A stretch of 64,000 nt of DNA from Pseudomonadota bacterium (GTDB lineage Bacteria; Pseudomonadota; Gammaproteobacteria; JAKAQQ01): assembly GCA_021798115.1 (NCBI GenBank), contig JAJZYM010000001.1:108421-172420 (forward strand), read 5' to 3'. The notes beneath the pieces were generated by a model. The model was not told the DNA's origin. It searched no databases and saw only the letters and a list, made by a program, of their open reading frames with translations. The translations under genes and the position numbers were made by a program. Positions 1 through 9,888 of the stretch are shown in pieces; position 1 is the stretch's first letter, and each line of letters begins with the position of its first letter.

Positions 1-587
1 GCGGGGTGACGGGCGGATCGGGCCTCAAAGCCGCCGTCCTTTCCGGACGTGGCCCCTGGAGCGGAAGTCGACTCGTGCTTACAGCCCTCAACCACCTGGG
101 CCAGGCGGCACTCATCACCACCGGCTCGGGGGTGGTGATGGACGACGAGCCCCTCCCGGTCGACAACACACGCACTCTCACCTATTTGGCTCAAGTCTCG
201 AGTTTCACCAGCGCCAACGTCGGATCGACCACAGCGGTGAGTCCCGGGACAGTCACCTACGGCTTCGCGCTCACCGCCATCCCGCACATTCTCCGCCACC
301 GCCGCATCGAACTCTCGGTGTTCCTTTCGCTCTCCAGCCTGGACGCCCTCGCCACCTTGAAAAGCGGAGGAGAGACCATCGAGGGCCCCGATATCTCGAG
401 CCGGGATCTTGCGTCGACGGTGATTGTCCCCTCGGGAGCCACGCTCGTGCTCGCCGGCTACCAAAAACTCGACGCGGATCGACGACAGACAGGAGGCCTA
501 GGGGATTGGAGCACCCAAGCAAGCCGCACCCGCAGCCTGATCGTGGTGACGGTCCAGGCCCGTCTTCTCGACGGAGGACGCCCATGA
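1..587 (+). CDS. pilN: PilN-like type IVb pilus secretin, C-terminal part (5' truncated by window edge)
   Basis: Secretin-type C-terminus (NTRTLTYLAQVSS...SPGTVTYGFALTAIPHIL...VIVPSGATLVLAGYQKLDADRRQTGGLG) followed directly by pilO/P/Q/R/S-like genes. Confidence 0.8.
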   Translation, partial: GVTGGSGLKAAVLSGRGPWSGSRLVLTALNHLGQAALITTGSGVVMDDEPLPVDNTRTLTYLAQVSSFTSANVGSTTAVSPGTVTYGFALTAIPHILRHRRIELSVFLSLSSLDALATLKSGGETIEGPDISSRDLASTVIVPSGATLVLAGYQKLDADRRQTGGLGDWSTQASRTRSLIVVTVQARLLDGGRP

Positions 588-1780
588 AGATCGTCACCAT
601 CGGAAATCAGCATCTTGCCTTCGGTCTGACCTGGTTCGGTCGTCGTCCGGCCCGCTCTGCACGGCACCAAGCCCGGAACCTCGGACACCGTCTCCGCAGA
701 GACGAGGCGTCGGTGGTGTTCGCCGAACGAAGGGGGCCCATCGCACAACTTGGCGTAGCCCCCGAAGCCGTGACCCTCTCCCGAGAGATCCGTGCACTGG
801 CCCCCGCCTGTGTGGCCGAAGGTGAAGGCGATCTTCTCGTGCTGCTGCGCCTAGACGAAGAGACGGGCTGGATCCTCGCCGTGCGCCAGGGCATCATCCT
901 CGTCCACGGCGACCGCATCGTCCCGTGGACAGAACGTGCGCGGACGTTCGAGGAGCTTCAGATCCATCTCGAGAACCCCCGGACCGTTGTCGAGGAAGAC
1001 CCCGCGCGCGCCCGTGATTACCTCCGGACACTAAGCTGCAAGACGGCACCACGTCTCGAGTCGGTCAGGCTCCGACCGTGGGAACCTCAAAGGCGTTGGC
1101 TCTTTGCCCTCCCAATGGTCGCTCTGTGTGTTCTCCTCGCTTACGGACTCGACTCTTCACCCACGCATGTCCCGCGGGCAATTTCGCCCGTGCATCCCGG
1201 GCGTCTAGCGCTTCTCCATCTCTGGCGTCATGGACGCTCTCCCGGCGCCTGGCAAAGAGTTTGTCTGGCGCCGCTCCTCGCACTCCCGTTGGTTCGCCAC
1301 GGCCGAGAACTCCAGACTCTGCATTGCACACCCGACGAGCTCGTTGCTCGTTACAGAGCGCCCTTGGGTCTCCCCAAGCCTGTCCTGCGACGACCTCGCC
1401 CGGGACGCACCGGATCGAGGAGCGTGATCGTTCGAGACTTGGTCCGTCCCCGTGAACCGGCTCCCGCACCCGCACGCCTGAACACACCAGGGGTAACCGA
1501 CAGGCAGGTCACGCGGCTCCTCGCGATCCTCGGTCTCCGTGCGGCCCCGACCGCATGGCGCCCTTGCCTCGGACCCAATCAGGCACGGTCGCCCGGCTTT
1601 GAGCGGCTGCGTTGCCGGCGCATGCGTGTGACGCTCACACGTGAGCCCACGGCCCGCCTTCGCCTCCTGCTGAGTGGCCTTTCATCGGCCCGGGCTGTGC
1701 GCATCCGTCGCCTCGTCGCTCGCTTATCACCACCCACTTGGACTCTCGAGGGCATGCTCTATGCAGAAGAAACTCCCTGA
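584..1780 (+). CDS. pilO: PilO-like type IVb pilus assembly protein
   Basis: ATG at 584 overlaps the preceding stop; position between secretin and ATPase; single TM segment after the N-terminal domain (RWLFALPMVALCVLLAYGL). Confidence 0.6.
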   Translation: MKIVTIGNQHLAFGLTWFGRRPARSARHQARNLGHRLRRDEASVVFAERRGPIAQLGVAPEAVTLSREIRALAPACVAEGEGDLLVLLRLDEETGWILAVRQGIILVHGDRIVPWTERARTFEELQIHLENPRTVVEEDPARARDYLRTLSCKTAPRLESVRLRPWEPQRRWLFALPMVALCVLLAYGLDSSPTHVPRAISPVHPGRLALLHLWRHGRSPGAWQRVCLAPLLALPLVRHGRELQTLHCTPDELVARYRAPLGLPKPVLRRPRPGRTGSRSVIVRDLVRPREPAPAPARLNTPGVTDRQVTRLLAILGLRAAPTAWRPCLGPNQARSPGFERLRCRRMRVTLTREPTARLRLLLSGLSSARAVRIRRLVARLSPPTWTLEGMLYAEETP

Positions 1781-2321
1781 TCGTTGTCTCTTTGGACTGA
1801 TCGTAGGCTCGCTGCTCCACGGTTCGGTCGCCGTGCTTCCCGGACGGCCGACGGCCCCACCTTCCGCACCGCCTCCGCGCAGGCTCCGGATCAATTCCCC
1901 CCGCCCGCCGCTCACCCTTTCCCGCCTCTCGGCGCTCGAGTCTGCCATCTTACGCCTGCGTTACGAGGTCGCCATCGCCAAACTGCGTCATCAGCTCGCG
2001 GCGCTCCAACCTCGTCCTCGCTCACCCCTGCCCCTGTCCACCGTCCGTACCGTCCTTCAGATCAGGAAGCCTGTCGTCCCCCGTTCCCCCACCTGGCGGG
2101 TAGTTGCCATCCTCGGGCGGGGACGAACGTTGAAAGCTGTTCTGGCAACCGGTGCCGGGCGAGAGACCGTGGAAGCCGGTTCGCGACTCGGCGCATCCCG
2201 CATCGTGCATGTTGCCCCGAACGCCGTGTGGATCAAAAGGGCCGGGACCCTTCGCCGGCTCCCCGTGGTGATTTGCGGCCGGCGGATCGGCTGCCGACGC
2301 CCGAAGAGGAGTCAGCCGTGA
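1761..2321 (+). CDS. pilP: PilP-like type IV pilus biogenesis protein
   Basis: Signal-like N-terminus MQKKLPDRCLFGLIVGSLLHGSVA, coiled-coil-like segment, position in pil operon, overlaps upstream stop. Confidence 0.5.
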   Translation: MQKKLPDRCLFGLIVGSLLHGSVAVLPGRPTAPPSAPPPRRLRINSPRPPLTLSRLSALESAILRLRYEVAIAKLRHQLAALQPRPRSPLPLSTVRTVLQIRKPVVPRSPTWRVVAILGRGRTLKAVLATGAGRETVEAGSRLGASRIVHVAPNAVWIKRAGTLRRLPVVICGRRIGCRRPKRSQP

Positions 2322-3781
2322 GCACTTCGCTACCCGACGGGGGAATCCCGGACGATCTGCAGGGGGCCCTGGTCATTGAGCCCAGGAACATCTACGTCGC
2401 CGAATCACGACGGCGCGACCCCCAAACTCTCGAAATCGTCTGGATGCTCACCGAGAGGGAGCGGACGGTCCACTGGGTGGGATTCGAGGAACTTGCGGCC
2501 CGTCGTCGCGCGGCTACCGCCGCGCCCGGCGCCGATCACGCCCACGCGGTCCGGGAGGCGCAAAGCCTCTTCGCTCAAGCGGCGGCTCTCCACGCCACCG
2601 ATCTTCATCTGCGCCTGTGGGGAGAGAGGACCGATATCCTCGTGCGACTTCACGGAGAACTGCGCACGCTTCTGCAAACGACCCGCTACGAGGGCGAACG
2701 GCTTCTGCGCGCCATCTACGGGACGATGTCGGATGTGGCTGCCCCCGCATACAGTCCGCTGGAGCCCCAGGACGCGCGTGTCGCCCGAAGCGAGCATCTT
2801 CCGCCAGGAGTGCACAGCCTGCGCATTGCGACCGGCCCGACGGTCGGTGGGGCTCAGATGGTCGTGCGGTTCTTGTACGAAGACGCTCTCGGCGTCCCTC
2901 CCGAAGCCGACGCCCGCGGTGTGATCGACCGGCTCGGCTACGACGGGGGCAGCGGAGAACTCCTGCACGCGGCGCTCGACCGGCCCGGCGGGCTTCTCGT
3001 CGTCGCCGGACCGACGGGCGCGGGAAAGTCGACGACCCTGAAGTACCTTCTTGAAGCCCTCCACCGACACCGCCCGGGCCTGAACATCCAGAGCCTGGAG
3101 GATCCTCCCGAATACCCGATCCGCGGCGTCGTCCAGGTCCCCGTCCTCGGTGAGGGATCGGCCGACCGTCGTGCGGTCATTCAAACCTATCTCCGTCACG
3201 CGCTGCGCGTCGACCCCGATGTCCTCATGATCGGAGAAATCCGTGACCGTGAGACTGCCGCCCTCGCGGTCGAAGCGTCACTCACCGGCCATCAGGTCTG
3301 GAGCACCATCCACGCCAACGACGCCGATACGGTTACCACCCGTCTCGGCGAGAAGCTCGCCGGAACAGGCTGGGGACGAAATCCGCGGATCCTCGAAGAC
3401 CCCACGGTACTGCACACGATCGTCTACCAGCGGCTCTTGCCCCGTTTGTGTGGCGCGTGCCGCTGCCTCCGTCCCTTGTCTGAGGCGGTCACACTGCCCG
3501 CCATGACCCGCCGTCGTCTCGCCGACGCCGGATTCGACACCGACCATCCTGTCGCGGTGCGCCATCCCGATGGGTGTGACGCCTGTCACGGGGTCGGCGT
3601 GGACGGACTCCTCGTCGTCGCCGACGTACGTCCCGGTGGGCAGGACCACGCGGGGGAGGTCGCCCCGGCGCTGCGCGCCCGGGCCCTTCGTCTCGTCGCC
3701 GAGGGGCGCGTCGATGCCCTCGACGCCGAACGGGCCGTCGGTCCACTCCATCCGGAACACGGGGGGGGCCAGGTTTTGTGA
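2318..3781 (+). CDS. pilQ: PilQ/GspE-family type II/IV secretion ATPase
   Basis: Walker A GPTGAGKSTTLKYL, Asp/His boxes (LMIGEIRDRETAALAVEASLTGHQVWSTIHAND); GTG start at 2318. Confidence 0.88.
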   Translation: MSTSLPDGGIPDDLQGALVIEPRNIYVAESRRRDPQTLEIVWMLTERERTVHWVGFEELAARRRAATAAPGADHAHAVREAQSLFAQAAALHATDLHLRLWGERTDILVRLHGELRTLLQTTRYEGERLLRAIYGTMSDVAAPAYSPLEPQDARVARSEHLPPGVHSLRIATGPTVGGAQMVVRFLYEDALGVPPEADARGVIDRLGYDGGSGELLHAALDRPGGLLVVAGPTGAGKSTTLKYLLEALHRHRPGLNIQSLEDPPEYPIRGVVQVPVLGEGSADRRAVIQTYLRHALRVDPDVLMIGEIRDRETAALAVEASLTGHQVWSTIHANDADTVTTRLGEKLAGTGWGRNPRILEDPTVLHTIVYQRLLPRLCGACRCLRPLSEAVTLPAMTRRRLADAGFDTDHPVAVRHPDGCDACHGVGVDGLLVVADVRPGGQDHAGEVAPALRARALRLVAEGRVDALDAERAVGPLHPEHGGGQVL

Positions 3782-4830
3782 ACAAGGTCTCCGCACGTCT
3801 TGGTACGGGATTCCGACACGACGATCGCGTTCGGTTCTACGCCCGTCTCGCCACGCTCCTCCGCCACGGGATCCTCCTCGAAGACGCTCTCACCCGCCTG
3901 GCCCGCCCACGCCGGAATCGCCGCCCCCCCGCGTGGGCACGGCAACTCGTGGCGTCGCGTGGTGAGCTTCTGGCTGACCGTCTCGGTGCGCTCATACCGA
4001 GCGATGAAGCGCTCCTCCTTCGTGCCGGGGAACGTTCCGGTCGATTGGCAGAGGCTCTAGACCGTCTCGCGGAGCATCTCAATCGAGTGCGACGCCTGCG
4101 TGCGCGTCTGTGGAGTGCGTTGGCCGCCCCGCTCATCCACATCACGCTTCTCACCGGAGCCATCGTCTTCGTCGCCTGGCGCGTCGTTCCGGTTTTCGTC
4201 CGGGCGGCACCGCACGCACACTGGCACGGGGCGGCGTCGGTCCTCGTGGTTGTCTCGGCGCTGCTTCGCCAACCCCTGGTGCTCTTCTTCCTTGTGCTCA
4301 TTCCCTTGGCCCTCGGAGGAGGAATCCTCTGGTCCTTCGATCATTTTCTTCCACCCTGGCGTGCCTGGCTCGACCGCTTCCCTCCCTGGTCGCTCTACCG
4401 TCTCGAGTGCGGCGGGATCTGGCTGCTCTCGATTTCTGCTCTCGTAGGCGCGGGCTGCCGTCTCCGCACCGCCGTCGAGGAAAGTGTCCGCGGAGCCAAA
4501 CCCTGGTTGCGGCAGCGGTGCTCGGCGCTTTTGAGCGAGCTGGCGTGCGGGCACGGTTTCGGTGAGGCGCTTGCGCGCACCGGATACGCCTTCCCCGACC
4601 CCGAGGTGATCGAGACGCTGCGTTGTCTGGGGGAGTTGCCGGACTTCGCCCAAACCCTTGAGCGCACCGCCCGGGCCTGGGCGGAAGAGACGGAACGGAC
4701 GATCGCCCAAGAGGCCCGCACTCTCGAAATTCTGGCCTACGTTGCCCTCGTGCTCGCCTTCCTCGCCTTTACCACAGGCTTCGTGGCCCTCAACACCCAG
4801 CTGGGATCGGCGGCGTTCGCCGCCCCCTGA
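3778..4830 (+). CDS. pilR: PilR/GspF-family inner membrane protein
   Basis: FYARLATLLRHGILLEDALTRLA... with several TM segments, overlaps pilQ stop by 4 nt. Confidence 0.8.
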   Translation: MNKVSARLGTGFRHDDRVRFYARLATLLRHGILLEDALTRLARPRRNRRPPAWARQLVASRGELLADRLGALIPSDEALLLRAGERSGRLAEALDRLAEHLNRVRRLRARLWSALAAPLIHITLLTGAIVFVAWRVVPVFVRAAPHAHWHGAASVLVVVSALLRQPLVLFFLVLIPLALGGGILWSFDHFLPPWRAWLDRFPPWSLYRLECGGIWLLSISALVGAGCRLRTAVEESVRGAKPWLRQRCSALLSELACGHGFGEALARTGYAFPDPEVIETLRCLGELPDFAQTLERTARAWAEETERTIAQEARTLEILAYVALVLAFLAFTTGFVALNTQLGSAAFAAP

Positions 4831-4861
4831 TTTCTCAACCTCACCGGAGATTCGTGCCTCA

Positions 4862-5371
4862 ATGAAACACACTCGCCACCGCGCACACAACCAAGGGGGC
4901 TGGACGCTCCTCGAGCTTCTCGTCACCATCATCGTCGTCGCCGTCCTTACCGCCGGTGTTCTCCTGCTCTACCGTCAAGCCACGGGCGCCGCCAACACCG
5001 CCCGGGCCGAAGACCTCCTCACATCGATTCAGGCGTCCGTCCACGAGATCTACGCCGACGAAAACAGCTATAGCACCCTCGACAGCTCGGTTCTGAGCGG
5101 GGGCAGTCTCTCCGCCGATCGGCGCGACCCCTGGGGCGGCACGATTCACGTGCGCCCAACCGCGGGAGGACACCACTTCACAATCAGCTTTGGACGCGTT
5201 CCCCACACCGCCTGCCTGCGTTTGGGGGCCAGCCCTGTCGACGGAGGCTGGACCTCGCTCAGCATCAACCAGGTTGGCGTCTACGATGGGACGCAACCCC
5301 CAAACCCCGGTGCGGTCCTCTCGGCGTGCCGGAGCGCGACTCACGACCGGCTCACCTGGACGTCGTCGTGA
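4862..5371 (+). CDS. pilS: PilS-like type IVb major prepilin
   Basis: Prepilin N-terminus GGWTLLELLVTIIVVAVLTAGVLLLYRQA, pilin-sized, in pil operon. Confidence 0.82.
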   Translation: MKHTRHRAHNQGGWTLLELLVTIIVVAVLTAGVLLLYRQATGAANTARAEDLLTSIQASVHEIYADENSYSTLDSSVLSGGSLSADRRDPWGGTIHVRPTAGGHHFTISFGRVPHTACLRLGASPVDGGWTSLSINQVGVYDGTQPPNPGAVLSACRSATHDRLTWTSS

Positions 5372-5820
5372 AGACTCTCCTCGCCGTGGTGGCGCTCCTC
5401 GGACTGGGCTGGGCCGCGCTTCCTCCCCAGTCCCACGGCTCGGACCGGCGGGCCCAGGCGCGCCGTACGGCGGCACTTTTTCTCGCCGTCGTACGCAACG
5501 TCTGGCCCCCGCGGAGCAACCCTCATGCTCTCCTCCCGCTCCCCGCCGGTTGGACCCGCCACGTGGGCACGCGGCACGTGTATGTCGACGCCCCCCTGTC
5601 GGGCAACACAGTGCTTCGGGTCGCGCCCCTCCTCGCTCCCCTTGTGAGCGCCGGACGCGTGCGCGGGCACACCCTGGTGAGCTTTCTCTGCGGGCCCCTC
5701 CTCCGGAAACTTCCGTTGCGCTTGCCGGATCGTTCGACACTGGTCGTCCTGCCTCCGTGGCGGGATGTGCCCCTTCCCGCTGGTTGTACGGTCTCCGCCG
5801 AGACGCGAGAACAGCGATGA
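5368..5820 (+). CDS. Small pilus-associated protein, possibly PilM-like
   Basis: GTG start overlapping pilS stop; N-terminal hydrophobic segment; size and position resemble PilM of ICE-type pil clusters. Confidence 0.45.
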   Translation: MKTLLAVVALLGLGWAALPPQSHGSDRRAQARRTAALFLAVVRNVWPPRSNPHALLPLPAGWTRHVGTRHVYVDAPLSGNTVLRVAPLLAPLVSAGRVRGHTLVSFLCGPLLRKLPLRLPDRSTLVVLPPWRDVPLPAGCTVSAETREQR

Positions 5821-7100
5821 AAGCCAGATCCCGACCACACGGTTGGTCGCTTCTCGATGCGCTCCTCGCGCTTTTCCTGAGCGCCGCTCTCGTCTCCCTC
5901 TTTGTCAGCTGGGCGCGAATCGGCACACAGAGGATGCTCGCACGCGGCTTGGCTTCGGGCCTCCACGCGCAGCTTCGTGCCCTCGTGGCGTACGCGCGTC
6001 TGTTGCAGCTGCACGGGGACCGCCCCCTGCCCCTGGGGAAGGAATTCGTGCCTGTCCCCCATGCCCGGCTCGTCTCCTCGGGAGTCCTGGCGCCCTATCT
6101 CTCTTCGGTCAATCCCCTCGGCCAACATTACCGCGACTTCCTCGCCGCGCCGCACCACGGCCTCATCGAGGCGATCGTTCTCACCGAGGGAGGAAGCGAC
6201 GGTTCCCGCGCCCGCCGTCTTGGAGCCTTGGCCGTCCTTGCGGGAGGAACGCGTATCGGGGAAGTCCTACCAACCCCGGCCGCAGGATGCACGGCACGGG
6301 GAGACGGCGGGGCCTGGTGCCTTCCCCTTGAAGATGGCCTCCCCAACCCCGGTCCCGGCCATCTCGTGGCCCTGCAGGAGGTCGACCCCGCGCGTCGGCT
6401 CGATCTCGCTCTTGATCGCTACCGGGTCGGCAACGGTCAGGAATGGAACACCATGCACACCCGACTCGGTCTCGGAGGGCACCGGGTCGCGGGGGCGCGT
6501 AGTTTCCGTCTTCTCGACGGAACCACCCTCGGATCGGGAAACGGCGGTTATCTTCGTCTGGGCCGACGCGCTGGAGCCACCGCCCAGCCCTACATCCGCT
6601 GGGCCTACGCCGGACCCGGTGGTCCAAGCAGCCTCAGGCTCTCGGCTCTGGCTCCGGATACCCTCACCTTGAGCGCACGGCATCGCGCGGCCCGCTTCGA
6701 TGTGACGGGCACCTTGGCGACACGTGGAGATGTGACGGCCGGCGACGGTCTCTTCGCGCTCTCGACCAGTCTCGATCATCTCAGCATCTACAAACTCTGC
6801 CCACCTTCCGTCCCCGGTTGCGCCCAGGGGCCGGCGGACGCCCGTGTCCCTGTCCCAGAGTGTCTGACCGGCGAACAGCCCGCCATCTACGCCGTACCCG
6901 AGGAGATCGTCACGGATCCGGCACAGCCTCTCGAAGGCGAAAGCGCCTACGTCGTTCCGCACACGGACAGCTGGGACGTCGGGCTCGCCGCCCTCCTGGA
7001 TGAGGGGCGGCGCGCACGCTGGGCAGCCGTGCCCGGCGACGTCCTGGTCGCCACCCGTTGCCGCCATACCACCTCTCCCTCCCCGGAGCACTTCCCGTGA
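5817..7100 (+). CDS. pilV: PilV-like minor pilin / tip adhesin
   Basis: Prepilin-like N-terminus (HGWSLLDALLALFLSAALVSLFVSW) with a long extracellular C-terminal region; position after pilS. Confidence 0.65.
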   Translation: MKARSRPHGWSLLDALLALFLSAALVSLFVSWARIGTQRMLARGLASGLHAQLRALVAYARLLQLHGDRPLPLGKEFVPVPHARLVSSGVLAPYLSSVNPLGQHYRDFLAAPHHGLIEAIVLTEGGSDGSRARRLGALAVLAGGTRIGEVLPTPAAGCTARGDGGAWCLPLEDGLPNPGPGHLVALQEVDPARRLDLALDRYRVGNGQEWNTMHTRLGLGGHRVAGARSFRLLDGTTLGSGNGGYLRLGRRAGATAQPYIRWAYAGPGGPSSLRLSALAPDTLTLSARHRAARFDVTGTLATRGDVTAGDGLFALSTSLDHLSIYKLCPPSVPGCAQGPADARVPVPECLTGEQPAIYAVPEEIVTDPAQPLEGESAYVVPHTDSWDVGLAALLDEGRRARWAAVPGDVLVATRCRHTTSPSPEHFP

Positions 7101-7702
7101 TCACACGCCGACATCTTCTTCTCCCTTTCGTCCTGTTGCTGCTGCTTGTGCCGATCCTCCGAACGGCCACCGGCGCGATCGACTCGAGCACGGTGGGGGA
7201 CCCTCTCCAATCGGCTCCCGTAACCCAAAAAGACAATCATCTGGTGGCCAACACGCCTACGGCTCGCGCACAGGCACCCTACCAGGGTCGCTGCCGAACC
7301 ATCCGCTACCGTGCCGCCGTCGCACTCACCGGCGCAATCGTTCATCTCCTCTGTCCCTGGGGTACGGCGATGCTCGGTTGGAGCGTCCCGATCCGCACCA
7401 CCCCTTGGCGCTGTGCGACAGGGCGTTACCGCCCGGACGGACCGGCCTGCCTGGTCCCCCCTCTGCCCGATCCGAGCGTGTCACTTTGCCGAGGCGGGCG
7501 CATTCCTCTCTACAACTACCACGTGCTCGGAAGCTGCACAGACGCCGGGTCGGGTCAAGGCCTCGACGTCGCCATTACGGTTGCCCAGACGACGGTCGTG
7601 AACACCCGGCGCGCGGCGCGACACGGGCGGCGTGCCATCTGCTGCCCGTTGCGCACGATCTACACGAAGGCGCGTGCTACGGCGTCCCCGACGCACCCTT
7701 GA
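7097..7702 (+). CDS. Secreted Cys-rich protein of unknown function at end of pil operon
   Basis: GTG start overlapping the pilV stop; signal peptide-like HLLLPFVLLLLLVPILRTATGA; eight Cys in the mature part. Confidence 0.55.
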   Translation: MITRRHLLLPFVLLLLLVPILRTATGAIDSSTVGDPLQSAPVTQKDNHLVANTPTARAQAPYQGRCRTIRYRAAVALTGAIVHLLCPWGTAMLGWSVPIRTTPWRCATGRYRPDGPACLVPPLPDPSVSLCRGGRIPLYNYHVLGSCTDAGSGQGLDVAITVAQTTVVNTRRAARHGRRAICCPLRTIYTKARATASPTHP

Positions 7703-7805
7703 AAACGAAAGGCCCACCAAGTCTGGATGTGTCTCAACGAACACAGAAAGACCCACGCGGACGCGGACACCGCCGGGTCGGCTACGATTCGGACAGCCAT
7801 GATGT

Positions 7806-7882
7806 TGGCGCGCCCGACAGGGTTCGAACCTGTGACCTCAGCCTTCGGAGGGCTGCGCTCTATCCAACTGAGCTACGGGCGC
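7806..7882 (-). tRNA. tRNA-Arg (anticodon CCG)
   Basis: Reverse strand GCGCCCGTAGCTCAGTTGGATAGAGC-GCAGCCCTCCGAAGGCTG-AGGTC-ACAGGTTCGAACCCTGT-CGGGCGCGCCA; complete cloverleaf with encoded CCA. Confidence 0.97.
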
Positions 7883-8215
7883 ATGACGCATGTTTCTTGG
7901 ACATCAACGTCGGAGGGCAGCGGCAGGCCCCAGCGCTGTCGAACAGCACCGGAGGCAGGCGACAGGAGCCTTCCGCTTGAGATCCGAGTACCGATCTCCA
8001 CAGCTTTTTGAGTATACCCTTCCTCGCCTGACGAAAGCGTCTACCCCACCGACACTGATGCAAAACCGCAAGAGTCTGCCGAGGATATCGCTTCCCCCCT
8101 CCTCCCAAGGCCACCGGGCCGATCGCGGACGGGAGGGCCATCTTCCTCCTCACCGGACGGGATAGACGCCGCGCGCTGGCTTATAATTCAGCCATCTTTT
8201 CCAGGGGCATGCACC

Positions 8216-8764
8216 GTGGATCTCGAGGATCGCAAGTTCCTTTTCTCGTTCGCGCTCGTGCTTGGCACGCTGGTGGCCATTGCGGTGATCGCAATCTTCC
8301 TCGCCCTCGGTCTGCAGCGCGCTTCCGGGGATGCCCATTTTTCGCGTGGGCGCCTGGCCCAACACCTGGCCTACGAGCGTGTCGCCCCCATAGCCCATGT
8401 GGCCGTCGCCGGAGGCACCTCCGCAACAGCCACACGCGCCAAAACCACTCCCTCCTACATCGACGGGGGAGCGGTCCCGAAAAACATCCACGGATTCATG
8501 ACGGGACAGGGCTGTTTCGCCTGCCACGCCGTCGATACGAAAGTCGTCGGTCCGGCCTACGCCTGGGTGGCTTACCATTATCGGGGCGACAAGACGGCGG
8601 TTCTTCATCTCGCTCACAAGATCATCCACGGAGGGGCCGGTGTCTGGAATCCCTGGACCGGGGGCATTGCCATGCCCGCGCATCCCGAACTCAGCCTGGC
8701 ACAGGCCGAAGCCATGGCCCGTTGGGTGCTGGCTCGCCACCCCATAGCTCCTCCGCACCCCTAG
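8216..8764 (+). CDS. Membrane-anchored c-type cytochrome
   Basis: N-terminal TM segment, heme motif CFACH, distal Met (GGIAMPAHPELSLAQAEAMARWVLA). Confidence 0.8.
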   Translation: MDLEDRKFLFSFALVLGTLVAIAVIAIFLALGLQRASGDAHFSRGRLAQHLAYERVAPIAHVAVAGGTSATATRAKTTPSYIDGGAVPKNIHGFMTGQGCFACHAVDTKVVGPAYAWVAYHYRGDKTAVLHLAHKIIHGGAGVWNPWTGGIAMPAHPELSLAQAEAMARWVLARHPIAPPHP

Positions 8765-9259
8765 AGCACAGACGAAATTTTTCGTCCGGGGAAACGGCCT
8801 CGCCCTGAGACTGTACGCTCTCGCCACAAGAGCGACGGGTATCTCAGAAAACATTCGTTCCGCCTGGCAAGCGGAACTCGGAGTCCGAGCGACATCCCAC
8901 CTCTCGCGCGGGGGGAGCCCTGCGAGCTCGGGAGCGTCCGGCGGAAAGCGAATCAGCCTCGGCAGGAAGAACGGTCGGGGGCCGAGCACGCCATCAAGAC
9001 ACTTCCGCCGGCAGGGGGCGCCCGGCGAGGCCTGCAGAGCCGGACCTTCCGGGCTCTTCGGCAGAAAATGGGATGATCGCTGCTCCCGGCTCCGTGACTC
9101 CACGCCTCAGGAAAGGCATGCCAAACCCACGATCGTTCTCGCGGCTCTGGCGGACTCGAGAAGCTTCCCTTCGTTGCAACCTTCCAATCACAAACGATCA
9201 CCCGACGGGCTGAGCTCTACCCGGCACCGTGCCTCTCCGCCACGCTGAGGCGAAAAAAT

Positions 9260-9562
9260 TCAGACGGAAGGTGAGGAAGAACGACGGCCACCGTGCCCCG
9301 ATCCGCCCGGGCCGTGGCTCCGTGTCTCGAGTTCGGTAAGACGCCGCTCGACCTCTTCGAGCATGCGACGCGCTTCGAGAAGCGAGGAGCGCAACAGTTC
9401 GAGATCGTCCCGCGTGACCAGGTTAAGCCGCGCGTAGGCCGACTCGAAGAGGACACGCGCGTTGCGTTTGGCGTCCTCCCCCAAGCGACGGAGATCTTCC
9501 GGCAACAACGCTCCGATCTTGTCGCGCAGATCGTCAAACCGTTGGGAGTTGGTGCAGTTCAT
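9260..9562 (-). CDS. ubiK: UbiK/YqiC-family ubiquinone biosynthesis accessory factor
   Basis: Short coiled-coil protein MNCTNSQRFDDLRDKIGALLPEDLRRLGEDAKRNARVLFESAYARLNLVTRDDLELLR typical of the family. Confidence 0.75.
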   Translation of the reverse strand: MNCTNSQRFDDLRDKIGALLPEDLRRLGEDAKRNARVLFESAYARLNLVTRDDLELLRSSLLEARRMLEEVERRLTELETRSHGPGGSGHGGRRSSSPSV

Positions 9563-9702
9563 GACCCTTGCCTCCGGGAGTACACCGCAGACCTTGCTGC
9601 TGACCGTAGCCTTACGATAACACAGCACGCGATCCACAAGGGACCACGTGAGATCCCTCCGGTTATGATGGGTCTGTCAGCTTTGCCCGTCCCAGTCAAT
9701 CC

Positions 9703-9888
9703 ATGCAAGGGTCGCACGCGAGTTCGCCCCCACCGAGACAGCCTCCCGCACGCAACCATCGCCCGGGGCGCTCCAGTCTCATCTTGGTAGCCTTTGCGCT
9801 CATCGTCACGATTGTTTTCGTCGTCGGAGGGCTGATCCAGAACCGTTTCATCCTGGACATCGTGCGTGATCTCGCGATCGTCTTCTAA
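9703..9888 (+). CDS. Small single-TM hypothetical protein
   Basis: 61 aa with one TM segment (SSLILVAFALIVTIVFVVGGLI). Confidence 0.4.
   Translation: MQGSHASSPPPRQPPARNHRPGRSSLILVAFALIVTIVFVVGGLIQNRFILDIVRDLAIVF

Noticed and set aside
5817-7702. Possible shufflon downstream of pilV
   Set aside because: No inverted repeats of sfx type or alternative pilV C-terminal segments visible; downstream gene is a separate coupled ORF
8150-9103. 317-aa minus-strand ORF
   Set aside because: Covers the cytochrome c gene antisense and the low-information interval; no domain-like sequence
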